Assembly: GCF_051650185.1 (NCBI RefSeq)
Contig: NZ_JBOFIN010000028.1
Location: forward strand, 110,412-174,411
Reading direction: 5' to 3'
DNA from: Scandinavium sp051650185
GTDB taxonomy: Bacteria > Pseudomonadota > Gammaproteobacteria > Enterobacterales > Enterobacteriaceae
DNA length: 64,000 nt
Positions 7,757-15,181 of the stretch are shown piece by piece; position 1 is the stretch's first letter, and each line of letters opens with the position of its first letter. Below the pieces are notes generated by a model. The model saw only the letters and a program-made list of their open reading frames with translations. It had not been told where the DNA came from and did no database searches. The translations under genes and the position numbers were made by a program.

Positions 7757-8706
7757 CCGTGATCCCCCATCTGTTTCTGCTGATGCTTATGGAACCACAT
7801 GATTGGCACAATCAGCAGCAGCAACATGACGACCGCCACCGCCGAGGCGACAGGCCAGTCACGGTTATTGAAGAACTCCTGCCACAGCACGCGACCAATC
7901 ATGATGGTGTCCGGGCCGCCCAATAGTTCCGGGATAACAAACTCACCCACCGCCGGGATGAACACCAGCATCGAGCCCGCGATAATCCCGCCTTTGGTCA
8001 GTGGCACAATCACGCTGAAGAAGGTCTTCAGCGGTTTAGCCCCCAGATCCAGCGAAGCTTCCACCAGCGAATAATCAATACGCGTCAGCGCGGTATAAAT
8101 CGGCAGCACCATAAACGGCAGATAGGCATACACAATGCCGATATAGACCGCGAGATTGGTATGCAGAATTTCCAGCGGCTGGTGGATTATCCCGGTCCAC
8201 ATCAGAAAGTTATTCAGAATGCCGTTACTTTTCAGGATGCCCATCCAGGCATACACGCGAATCAAAAACGACGTCCACGACGGCAGGATAACCAGCAACA
8301 GCAGGATATTACGCGTTGACGGCTTGCTGTGCGCCACGGCCCAGGCAAGCGGATAACCCAACAGTAAGCAGAAAAATGTCGAAATAGCCGCCACCTGCAA
8401 GGACTGCAGATAGGCCTCAACATAGAGCGGGTCGTCGGTCAGCGACAGGAAGTTGCCGAGGTTGAGCGTCAGCGTTATCTGGTCGTCGGCCCATTCCCAC
8501 AGGTCGGTATACGGCGGAATGGCCCTCGCCATATCGGCAAGGCTGATTTTAAAGACAATAAGAAACGGCAGCAGAAACAGCAGGATCAGCCAGATATACG
8601 GCAGAGCTATCACCAGTTTACGGCCGTGTTTCATCTGCATTTTTGCCAGCCAGGCCGTAAAACCGGCTGGCGGTTTCGCGCGTGTTGCGGGTTCTAAAGT
8701 GCTCAT
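7753..8706 (-). CDS. potH: Putrescine ABC transporter permease PotH
   Basis: 317 residues from the ATG at 8706 (MSTLEPATRAKPPAGF), matching E. coli PotH in length and start. An open frame extends further upstream but runs into potG and is not needed. It has a long cytoplasmic N-terminus, six membrane helices, and the EAA loop EASLDLGAKPLKTFFSVIVP for ATPase coupling. It pairs with PotI to form the putrescine channel. The gap to the potG stop is 11 bp. Confidence 0.96.
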   Translation of the reverse strand: MSTLEPATRAKPPAGFTAWLAKMQMKHGRKLVIALPYIWLILLFLLPFLIVFKISLADMARAIPPYTDLWEWADDQITLTLNLGNFLSLTDDPLYVEAYLQSLQVAAISTFFCLLLGYPLAWAVAHSKPSTRNILLLLVILPSWTSFLIRVYAWMGILKSNGILNNFLMWTGIIHQPLEILHTNLAVYIGIVYAYLPFMVLPIYTALTRIDYSLVEASLDLGAKPLKTFFSVIVPLTKGGIIAGSMLVFIPAVGEFVIPELLGGPDTIMIGRVLWQEFFNNRDWPVASAVAVVMLLLLIVPIMWFHKHQQKQMGDHG

Positions 8707-8717
8707 CGCCCTTCCCC

Positions 8718-9851
8718 CTACACCGTCAGAACAACACAGCTGTCGGCATCCCAGCACAGACGCACCTCATCACCCCAGGTCGGCAGACCTTTGCGATAGC
8801 GGTGTTCGTTCTGCAACTGGGCGCTGATCATCTGGCCGCTTTTCAGTCGCACGTGATAAATCGACAGATCGCCGAGATAGGCAATATGCACAACTTCCCC
8901 AACGGCAAAGTTATAGCCATCCGCAGGCGGCTCTTCGCAGAGCATGATTTTTTCCGGGCGCAGCGCCACGTAAACCGGCACGTTGTCGACGATGGAAGCA
9001 TCCGGGTCAACTTTAAGCGGATGCACCAGCCCCGGCGAATCAATCACCAGGCCGTCTTCTTGCCTGTCTTTCAACAGCCCTTCGAACACATTCACTGAAC
9101 CGATAAATTCGGCGCTGTAGCGCGTCGTAGGGTGCTCGTAAATTTCTTCGGGTTCACCAATCTGCACGAACTTACCGCGGTTCATTATGGCGATGCGTCC
9201 GGCCATGGTCATCGCTTCTTCCTGGTCGTGGGTCACCATCACGCAGGTCACGCCGACGCGCTCAAGAATATCGACCACTTCAAGCTGCATTCTGTCGCGC
9301 AGTTTTTTATCCAGCGCGCCCATAGGTTCATCAAGCAGCAGGAGTTTAGGCCGTTTGGCCAGGCTGCGAGCCAGCGCCACACGCTGGCGTTGCCCACCTG
9401 AAAGCTGGTGTGGCTTCCGTTTTGCGAACTCCTGCATATGCACCAGGCTGAGCATCTCCTGCACGCGCGCCGTGATTTCAGCCTTCGGCAGCTTGTCCTG
9501 CTTGAGGCCAAAGGCAATATTCTGCTCAACGGTCATGTGCGGAAATAACGCGTAGGACTGAAACATCATATTGATAGGACGCTGATACGGCGGCACCTGC
9601 GACAGGTCTACGCCATCCAGAACAATTTGCCCGGCAGTGGGATGTTCAAACCCGGCCAGCATGCGCAGCAACGTGGATTTACCACAGCCCGATGCGCCGA
9701 GCAGTGCAAAGATTTCGCCTTTGTAAATGGTGAGGCTGACGTCATCAACGGCATGCTGGCCGTCAAAGGATTTGGTCAGGTTGCGGATTTCCAGCAGCGG
9801 GGTCAGCGCCTTGCGGGTTTTCGCCTGTGGGCGTGGAATTGCGTCAGTCAC
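8718..9851 (-). CDS. potG: Putrescine ABC transporter ATP-binding protein PotG
   Basis: 377 residues from a GTG at 9851 (TDAIPRPQAKTRKALTPLLE follows), with GGAG upstream. This start gives exactly the E. coli PotG length. Walker A is LLGASGCGKSTLL, the ABC signature is LSGGQRQRVALA, Walker B is LLLLDEPMGALD and the switch histidine is in VMVTHDQEEA. The C-terminal TOBE-like domain ends ADSCVVLTV. It powers putrescine import through PotHI in the cytoplasm. A BIME-type repeat lies between it and potF and may set the relative amounts of binding protein and ATPase. Confidence 0.95.
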   Translation of the reverse strand: MTDAIPRPQAKTRKALTPLLEIRNLTKSFDGQHAVDDVSLTIYKGEIFALLGASGCGKSTLLRMLAGFEHPTAGQIVLDGVDLSQVPPYQRPINMMFQSYALFPHMTVEQNIAFGLKQDKLPKAEITARVQEMLSLVHMQEFAKRKPHQLSGGQRQRVALARSLAKRPKLLLLDEPMGALDKKLRDRMQLEVVDILERVGVTCVMVTHDQEEAMTMAGRIAIMNRGKFVQIGEPEEIYEHPTTRYSAEFIGSVNVFEGLLKDRQEDGLVIDSPGLVHPLKVDPDASIVDNVPVYVALRPEKIMLCEEPPADGYNFAVGEVVHIAYLGDLSIYHVRLKSGQMISAQLQNEHRYRKGLPTWGDEVRLCWDADSCVVLTV

Positions 9852-9940
9852 GATGGTGCTCTCCGGCAAAAAAAACATTTGCAGGGTCCGGTACCCTACA
9901 AAGAACTTCACAGTGCAGTTGCACTGACCTGGTGCGTATG

Positions 9941-10025
9941 TTGCCCGGTGGCGCTTCGCTTACCGGGCCTACGGAATTCGTTGGCCCTGCTTGTAGGCCC
10001 GGCAAGCGTCAGCGCCGCCGGGCAA
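9941..10025. repeat. REP/BIME-type repeat between potF and potG
   Basis: Two head-to-head GC-rich palindromes, TTGCCCGGTGGCGCTTCGCT...ACCGGGCCTACGG and TTGTAGGCCCGGCAAGCGTC...GCCGCCGGGCAA, have the GCC(T/G)G...CCGGCCTAC look of enterobacterial REP elements. Placed right after potF, they could stabilise its mRNA, as REPs do after other periplasmic binding-protein genes. Confidence 0.85.
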
Positions 10026-10032
10026 GTCGGTT

Positions 10033-11145
10033 TTATTTTCCGGTCTTAACTGTCGTCCACGAACGCGTGATGACGCGGTCAATTTTAGGCGACAAGACTG
10101 TCTGTGTGAACAACTTCGCACGAACATCCGCTGGCGGATAAATTCCTGGGTTATCACGCACTTCGGCATTCATTAACGGCGTCGCCGCTTTGTTGGCGTT
10201 GGCGTAATAAACGTGATTACTGATGTTCGCCACCACATCCGGGCGCAGCAGGTAGTTCAGGAACTGATAAGCCTCATCGGTATTTTTCGCATCCTTAGGG
10301 ATCGCGAACATATCGAAGTAAACCATCGCCCCTTCCTTCGGAATGGTGTAAGCGATATTCACGCCATTTTTGGCTTCTTTGGCGCGATTTGCCGCCTGCA
10401 GAATGTCACCCGACCAGCCAATCGAAACGCAAATGTCGCCATTCGCCAGATCGTTGATGTACTGAGAAGAGTGGAAATAACGGATAAACGGACGCAGCTT
10501 CAGCAGAAGATCGTTGGCGGCTCCGGTGTAATCTTTCGGATCGGAGCTGTTCGGATCTTTGCCTAAATAGTGCAGCACGGCGGCATAGACTTCGCTCGGC
10601 GCATCCAGGAAGGAGACACCGCAGCTTTTTAATTTTTCGAGATTCTCAGGTTTTAAGATCAGATCCCAGCTGTTCACGGGGGCATCTTTACCGAGCGCCG
10701 CTTTCACTTTATCGACGTTGTAACCAATACCGGTGGTGACCATCATGTACGGAATACCGTACTTATTATCGTGGTCGTTTTGCGCCACCAGCTTGAGCAT
10801 TTCAGGGTCGAGATTCTTGTAATTCGGCAGCTTGCTCTTGTCTATCGGCTGGAAAATACCGGCCTGCGCCTGACGCTCCAGGAACTGGGACGATGGCACC
10901 ACGAGGTCATAACCGGTGCTGCCCGCCATCAGTTTGCCTTCCAGCACTTCGTTGGAATCAAACACGTCGTACACCACTTTAATGCCGGTTTCTTTGGTGA
11001 AATTCGCCAGCGTGTCCGGAGCGATATAATCAGACCAGTTATAGATATGCAGCGTTTTTTGTTCAGCGGCGAGCGCACCTGCAGAGACTGCCATCAGCGC
11101 ACCCGTTACCAGACCCGTTAACCATTTCTTACTTAAGGCGGTCAT
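10033..11145 (-). CDS. potF: Putrescine-binding periplasmic protein PotF
   Basis: 370 residues from the ATG at 11145 (MTALSKKWLTGLV), with AAGGAA upstream, exactly the E. coli length. An upstream in-frame TTG at 11163 is not preferred. A signal peptide of about 26 residues ends ALAAEQK. The mature protein starts KTLHIYNWSDYIAPDT, typical of polyamine-binding proteins, with the ligand-site aromatic and acidic residues of PotF recognisable. It binds putrescine in the periplasm and hands it to PotGHI. It is first in the operon, and the 405-bp gap upstream holds its promoter. Confidence 0.96.
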   Translation of the reverse strand: MTALSKKWLTGLVTGALMAVSAGALAAEQKTLHIYNWSDYIAPDTLANFTKETGIKVVYDVFDSNEVLEGKLMAGSTGYDLVVPSSQFLERQAQAGIFQPIDKSKLPNYKNLDPEMLKLVAQNDHDNKYGIPYMMVTTGIGYNVDKVKAALGKDAPVNSWDLILKPENLEKLKSCGVSFLDAPSEVYAAVLHYLGKDPNSSDPKDYTGAANDLLLKLRPFIRYFHSSQYINDLANGDICVSIGWSGDILQAANRAKEAKNGVNIAYTIPKEGAMVYFDMFAIPKDAKNTDEAYQFLNYLLRPDVVANISNHVYYANANKAATPLMNAEVRDNPGIYPPADVRAKLFTQTVLSPKIDRVITRSWTTVKTGK

Positions 11146-11204
11146 AGCTCTTTTCCTTATCAACGTCCGTTAACATTCGGACCAAAATAGTCGCACATCG
11201 ATGC

Positions 11205-11221
11205 ATGCAAAAATCATGCAT
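11205..11221 (-). promoter_or_regulatory. Sigma-54-like -24/-12 element upstream of potF (weak)
   Basis: Read on the minus strand: ATGCATG, ATTT, TTGCAT. Compared with TGGCAYR-N4-TTGCW, the -12 TTGC and spacing are perfect. The -24 part has lost T and one G of the GG pair. It lies about 60 bases upstream of the potF ATG, a suitable distance, and E. coli potFGHI is known to respond to nitrogen limitation through NtrC. The missing G makes this only a candidate. Confidence 0.33.
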
Positions 11222-11240
11222 ATTTTGTCAGTCTGCGATG

Positions 11241-11262
11241 AAAAGGAGAGAGGCTCTCTCCC
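11241..11262 (-). terminator. Hairpin terminator downstream of ybjN
   Basis: Read on the minus strand, GGAGAGAG-C-CTCTCTCC is followed at once by TTTTCATC. It would end transcription coming from ybjN, 290 bases upstream, before the potF promoter. The short loop makes it moderate support. Confidence 0.5.
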
Positions 11263-11550
11263 GGCAGGCATTGCTCGCTTACTCGTCAGGATATTACGCG
11301 CCGCATTGCTTTGAACGCAGTGTTTAACCCGCTCTGACGGGGTTTCGCAAGAATAACTTTAGCCAGGGTTCGCCGCTATAGCTCGGGTAAAAAAACGCCT
11401 TTTATCAATTTTTTATGCAAGATCACTTTATGAGATAAGCCAGCATGGCCCGAGGAGTGGTGAATAATTCTTTAAGAAGAGGTTAACAACAGAATATTGC
11501 GGGGTTTTACGCAGCCGCACTGGTGGCGACTGCGCTAATTGGGAAAGGCA

Positions 11551-12030
11551 TCAGTGAAGAAAATGGAATTGCGACTCTTCCATCGGTTGCTCTTCTTCAT
11601 CACCTTTATACAGCAGCTGATGAGAAGCCGCTTCGAGGATAACCATCGAGACCTGTTCTTCGCTCTGACGGAAGAACCATTCAAACTGCTCGCGTGTCAC
11701 GCCCACATTGACCGACAGCGACTGGCAAACCACCAGCTTCGGCAGGTTGTCGTCCTGAATATCAAGGAATGCTTTAACGGTAAGTGAACTGGCGTTGATG
11801 GAGGACAGGTCAGAAGCCAGAGGCAGCAGTGCCGAAGGCTTCACTTCAGCCAGCGCGGAGAACAGCACCACGTTATCCAGAAGATCGAGTTTGGCATCAA
11901 AAATGCCGTCAAAATTCTGCATGTGCGGCAAGTGCAGCGCCTGACAGGTATCACACTCATAGAAGCTGATGCCCATTTCGTCGAGCCATTGACGCAGTGT
12001 ATCCAGACCCGGAACGATGAGTGAATCCAT
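11551..12030 (-). CDS. ybjN: YbjN domain protein
   Basis: 159 residues, one longer than E. coli YbjN and clearly homologous (LRQWLDEMGISFYECDTCQA, ASSLTVKAFLDIQDDNLPKL). It is a soluble type III secretion chaperone-like fold, cytoplasmic, with no signal peptide. In E. coli overproduction affects motility, stress tolerance and surface properties, but the biochemical role is unknown. It is last in the ybjC-nfsA-rimK-ybjN series and starts 106 bp after rimK. Confidence 0.93.
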   Translation of the reverse strand: MDSLIVPGLDTLRQWLDEMGISFYECDTCQALHLPHMQNFDGIFDAKLDLLDNVVLFSALAEVKPSALLPLASDLSSINASSLTVKAFLDIQDDNLPKLVVCQSLSVNVGVTREQFEWFFRQSEEQVSMVILEAASHQLLYKGDEEEQPMEESQFHFLH

Positions 12031-12136
12031 AAACCGTGAAACCTCTTGCTGTGAAAGAAAAGCGAAACCTGAAATAAAGCGGTAACAGGGTACGCAAAAA
12101 ACCGCTCAGATGCTACGAAACAGGTGAAATCCTGGG

Positions 12137-13039
12137 CTATCCACCCGTTTTCAGACAAAAGCCTGGCTGTGCGTGGCGTTCTATCCACTGGATCATTTTC
12201 CCGGCGATGTCGATACCGGTGGTTTTTTCGATCCCTTCAAGCCCCGGCGAAGCATTCACTTCCATCACCAGCGGCCCACGCTCGGCGCGCAGAATATCAA
12301 CCCCAGCCACATCCAGACCCAGCGTTTGCGCGGCTTTAATCGCCATCTCGCGCTCAAGCGGGGTGATATTTATGACAGTTGCCACGCCACCGCGATGCAG
12401 GTTGGAACGGAAATCCCCCTCTTTCGCGCGACGCTCAATAGCAGCCACAACTTCGTCGCCCACGACCAGGCAGCGGATATCACGCCCTTTCGCTTCCTGA
12501 ATGTATTCCTGCACCAGAATGTGGGCATTAAGACCACGAAACGCATCAATCACGCTTTCTGCCGCCTGACGGGTTTCAGCCAGCACCACGCCAATGCCCT
12601 GCGTGCCTTCCACCAGCTTCACCACCAACGGTGCACCGCCCACCATATCAATCAGGTCGCTGGTGTCGTCAGGAGAATGTGCAATGCCGGTCACCGGCAG
12701 ATCAATGCCCTGCCTTGCCAGAAGTTGCAACGAGCGCAGTTTGTCGCGAGCGCGGGTAATGGCGACGGATTCATTCAGAGGATAGCTGCCTAGCAGCTCA
12801 AACTGGCGTAACGCCGCCGTGCCGTAGAAAGTGATGGCTGAACCGATACGCGGAATGACTGCATCATATTGCGGCAGCTGACGGCCTTTATAGTGGATGG
12901 ACGATGCCGCCGGGCTGATGTTCATATAGCAGGAAAGCGGGTCAAGAATATCGACCAGATGGCCGCGCTGAGTGGCGGCCTCACGAAGACGTTTACAGGA
13001 CCAGAGCGTTCCGTCCCGGGACAAAATGGCTATTTTCAC
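12137..13039 (-). CDS. rimK: Ribosomal protein S6 L-glutamate ligase RimK
   Basis: 300 residues from a GTG at 13039 (then KIAILSRDGTLWSCKRL), the same length as E. coli RimK. The ATP-grasp fold is shown by the glycine-rich loop LVVKLVEGTQGIGVVLAETR, the metal/ATP residues around DVAGVDILRAERGPLVMEVN, and ASPGLEGIEKTTG. It adds glutamate residues to the C-terminus of ribosomal protein S6. An upstream in-frame ATG would add residues of no family resemblance. The nfsA gene lies 56 bp upstream. Confidence 0.95.
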   Translation of the reverse strand: MKIAILSRDGTLWSCKRLREAATQRGHLVDILDPLSCYMNISPAASSIHYKGRQLPQYDAVIPRIGSAITFYGTAALRQFELLGSYPLNESVAITRARDKLRSLQLLARQGIDLPVTGIAHSPDDTSDLIDMVGGAPLVVKLVEGTQGIGVVLAETRQAAESVIDAFRGLNAHILVQEYIQEAKGRDIRCLVVGDEVVAAIERRAKEGDFRSNLHRGGVATVINITPLEREMAIKAAQTLGLDVAGVDILRAERGPLVMEVNASPGLEGIEKTTGIDIAGKMIQWIERHAQPGFCLKTGG

Positions 13040-13095
13040 CCTGCACCTCACTGTTTCCCCTGAAAAAGGCAGCCACATCATACACGCCGGGAAAT

Positions 13096-13818
13096 TTAAC
13101 GGATAGCCCAGCCCTGCTTGTGCAGATAATCGAGGATGAACGGGCGATTCTCTTTAATGATGGTGCGGCGGATATGGTCGCTCCAGGTATCGCGGCGAGT
13201 GTTGCTGCCACGGGAAAGATAGTAATTCGCTATCTCTTCGTCATAGCGCGCCAGTTCGGCGGCATCTACCGGCTGATAGTGATTTTCATGGACCAGCAGG
13301 CTTGCCGGAAGGCGCGGTTTCACATCCGGGTTATCCGCAGGCCAGCCCAGGCACAGCCCGAACAGCGGCAGCACATGCTTAGGCAGATTCAGCAGTTCAG
13401 TCACCGCTTCGATGCTATTACGGATCCCGCCGATATAGACGCCCCCCAACCCCAGAGATTCTGCGGCGGCCATCGCGTTTTGCGCCATCATCGCAGTGTC
13501 GACCACTCCAAGCAGCAGTTGCTCAGCAAGACCAAGCTGTGCTTCAGGGCAGATTTGCAGATGACGATTGAAGTCTGCGCAGAACACCCAAAATTCCGCA
13601 GCCTGCGCCACATGCTGTTGACCGCCAGTCAGCGTGACCAGCTGTTCACGCATCTTAGGATCAGTGATGCGAATAACAGAGCTGCACTGTAAAAAGCTTG
13701 AGCTGGACGCGGCCTGAGCGCTGGCGATGATCGCATCGCGCTGCGCCTGAGTGATGGGCTCGCCGGTGTAGTGGCGAATCGAACGGTGGTTTAACAAATT
13801 CTCAATGGTCGGCGTCAT
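13096..13818 (-). CDS. nfsA: Oxygen-insensitive NADPH nitroreductase NfsA
   Basis: 240 residues from the ATG at 13818 (MTPTIENLLNHRSIRHYTGE), exactly the E. coli length. The nitro/flavin reductase fold is recognised by HRSIRHY, which binds FMN phosphate, GLGGVYIGGIRN and LCLGWPA. It is a soluble FMN enzyme that reduces nitroaromatics and quinones by two electrons from NADPH. Its start overlaps the end of ybjC by 17 bp. In E. coli the operon is induced through SoxS/MarA. I looked for a marbox near ybjC but saw no good match. Confidence 0.95.
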   Translation of the reverse strand: MTPTIENLLNHRSIRHYTGEPITQAQRDAIIASAQAASSSSFLQCSSVIRITDPKMREQLVTLTGGQQHVAQAAEFWVFCADFNRHLQICPEAQLGLAEQLLLGVVDTAMMAQNAMAAAESLGLGGVYIGGIRNSIEAVTELLNLPKHVLPLFGLCLGWPADNPDVKPRLPASLLVHENHYQPVDAAELARYDEEIANYYLSRGSNTRRDTWSDHIRRTIIKENRPFILDYLHKQGWAIR

Positions 13819-14092
13819 CACGTTTATCCTGGTCTTTCGAAACGGGTTTATCATCGTTGCGCTGCATCAGCTGCGGGGCAATGGCCTGCGCCATGCCCCG
13901 AAACAGCGCCACGGCCGCAGGGACCATAAATAAAATCCCCACGAAAATCATCACCAGCCCGGCCGTTGGGCTGTCAAAAGGTTCAGGCAAGGTGATGTAA
14001 AGTTTGAGAGAAAGCCACGCCAGCACCAGAAGAACCATGCCAATCGCTTCCAGTATCAGCACGCTTTTGGGCAAGGCCCCGAGTGAGCGCAT
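13802..14092 (-). CDS. ybjC: Small inner-membrane protein YbjC (DUF1418)
   Basis: 96 residues from the ATG at 14092 (MRSLGALPKSVLILEAIGM), similar to E. coli YbjC (95 residues). Two membrane helices (about 12-30 and 44-65) precede a charged tail (VSKDQDKRDDADH). Function is unknown. It is promoter-proximal to nfsA, overlapping it by 17 bp, so the two are expressed together. The 174-bp gap to the divergent grxA must hold both promoters. Confidence 0.9.
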   Translation of the reverse strand: MRSLGALPKSVLILEAIGMVLLVLAWLSLKLYITLPEPFDSPTAGLVMIFVGILFMVPAAVALFRGMAQAIAPQLMQRNDDKPVSKDQDKRDDADH

Positions 14093-14266
14093 CGTCAATC
14101 TCCGGTCGATGAGTATAGCGGGGAGGATAACAACTGTGATTGGCGAAACATAGCATCTCACCATCAGAACAAATCGCAACAAAAGGCAGAACCTTCTTTC
14201 GTGCAAGCGCGAGTACAGGCATCATAGCGCCCATTCGCCGTCAGGCTCAGAATCAGGAGAGAAAAC

Positions 14267-14530
14267 ATGTTTACAGTAATTTTTGGTCGTCCAGGTTGCC
14301 CTTACTGCGTTCGTGCGAAAGAACTGGCAGAAAAACTGACTGCCGAGCGTGACGACTTCAACTTCCGTTATGTCGATATTCACGCCGAAGGCATCAGCAA
14401 AGCTGACCTTGAAAAAACCGTGGGTAAGCCAGTAGAAACCGTACCGCAGATTTTCGTTGACCAGACTCACATCGGTGGTTTCACCGATTTCGAAGCCTGG
14501 GCCAAAGAAAACCTGGGTCTCTACGCTTAA
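14267..14530 (+). CDS. grxA: Glutaredoxin 1
   Basis: 87 residues, close to E. coli Grx1 (85), with the redox-active CPYC at positions 11-14, the cis-proline region ETVPQIFVD and IGGFTDF for glutathione binding. It reduces ribonucleotide reductase and protein disulfides in the cytosol using glutathione. It starts after a strong AGGAGAG site. In E. coli it is induced by OxyR. An ATAG-N7-CCAT partial match occurs at 14150-14164, too weak to call. A hairpin terminator follows directly. Confidence 0.95.
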   Translation: MFTVIFGRPGCPYCVRAKELAEKLTAERDDFNFRYVDIHAEGISKADLEKTVGKPVETVPQIFVDQTHIGGFTDFEAWAKENLGLYA

Positions 14531-14537
14531 AACAGGG

Positions 14538-14564
14538 CGTGGGCGTTAATGGCGCCCACGTTTT
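14538..14564. terminator. Hairpin terminator after grxA, overlapping the ybjM stop
   Basis: CGTGGGCG / CGCCCACG is a perfect 8-bp stem with a seven-base loop followed by TTTTGCG. It ends the grxA transcript. The ybjM stop codon (14546-14548) lies in the loop. Confidence 0.85.
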
Positions 14565-14920
14565 GCGTTTATCAGCGCATTGACGAACAAGAAGCAAAGC
14601 GCGCCCAATGCGCACCAGAACACCGCACTGAACAACCACGCCAGCTCCTGCCAGAAAGACCGCTGTGAAAACAGCCACACCCGCATCACGACCAGACACA
14701 CTGGCGTTGCCAATATCGCCCCAACCAGCGGCAACAGCACACGCTGACCCGACGACACAAAACTCGCCACCGCACCGGGGATAGCAAAAAACAATAACCC
14801 CAGCTCAGGATGCCCGGATGCGCGAAAGGCGCCTTTCATATTCAGTAACAAATAAAGGCAAACCACAATAAAGAGGGTAAAACAGCAGAACACACCCGCC
14901 CAACCTCGTTCAGATCTCAA
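14546..14920 (-). CDS. ybjM: Inner-membrane protein YbjM
   Basis: 124 residues, four hydrophobic segments, recognisably E. coli YbjM (125 residues): KGAFRASGHPELGLLFF and SFWQELAWLFSAVFWCALGA. The start is a TTG at 14920 with AGGAGG just upstream. No in-frame ATG precedes it, and the length agrees with E. coli. Function is unknown. It is convergent with grxA, sharing that gene's terminator hairpin. Confidence 0.88.
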   Translation of the reverse strand: MRSERGWAGVFCCFTLFIVVCLYLLLNMKGAFRASGHPELGLLFFAIPGAVASFVSSGQRVLLPLVGAILATPVCLVVMRVWLFSQRSFWQELAWLFSAVFWCALGALCFLFVNALINAKRGRH

Positions 14921-15181
14921 AATTCCTCCTGATATTCTCTATCCAACTCCAGAACGCCCAGTCGATAAAGTTTTTCGGCACTCCTTGCCGTAATGCACCT
15001 GCGTAAGGACAAACGATTGTTACTAGCCGCCGCAATCAGGAACGATTAAACTAGCGGCCTTAATTTGATGGTTATCATCTGGCCCGCTTCAAAAGGTATT
15101 TCTCAGCCAACCCGAGGAAAAATCCTAGCCTAAATAACCATTGTCTTCAACAACTTACTAGTAAACGAGAAGTTAGCTTCC

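Larger units (their letters stand above)
11146..11550. other. 405-bp gene-free stretch between potF and ybjN
   Basis: No convincing open frame. It holds the sigma-54-like element (11205-11221), the hairpin with T run (11241-11262), and an AT-rich segment around 11385-11480 that could carry a vegetative promoter or activator sites for potF. No sRNA was recognised. Confidence 0.6.

Noticed and set aside
14115..14200. OxyR site for grxA or marbox for ybjC-nfsA
   Set aside because: Only scattered half-site matches. Regulation is known for E. coli, but the site cannot be shown here.
15065..15078. FNR-like box TTGAT-GGTT-ATCAT upstream of ybjL
   Set aside because: 9/10 in sequence, but no -10 at the spacing needed for class I or II activation. 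Noted in the ybjL entry only.
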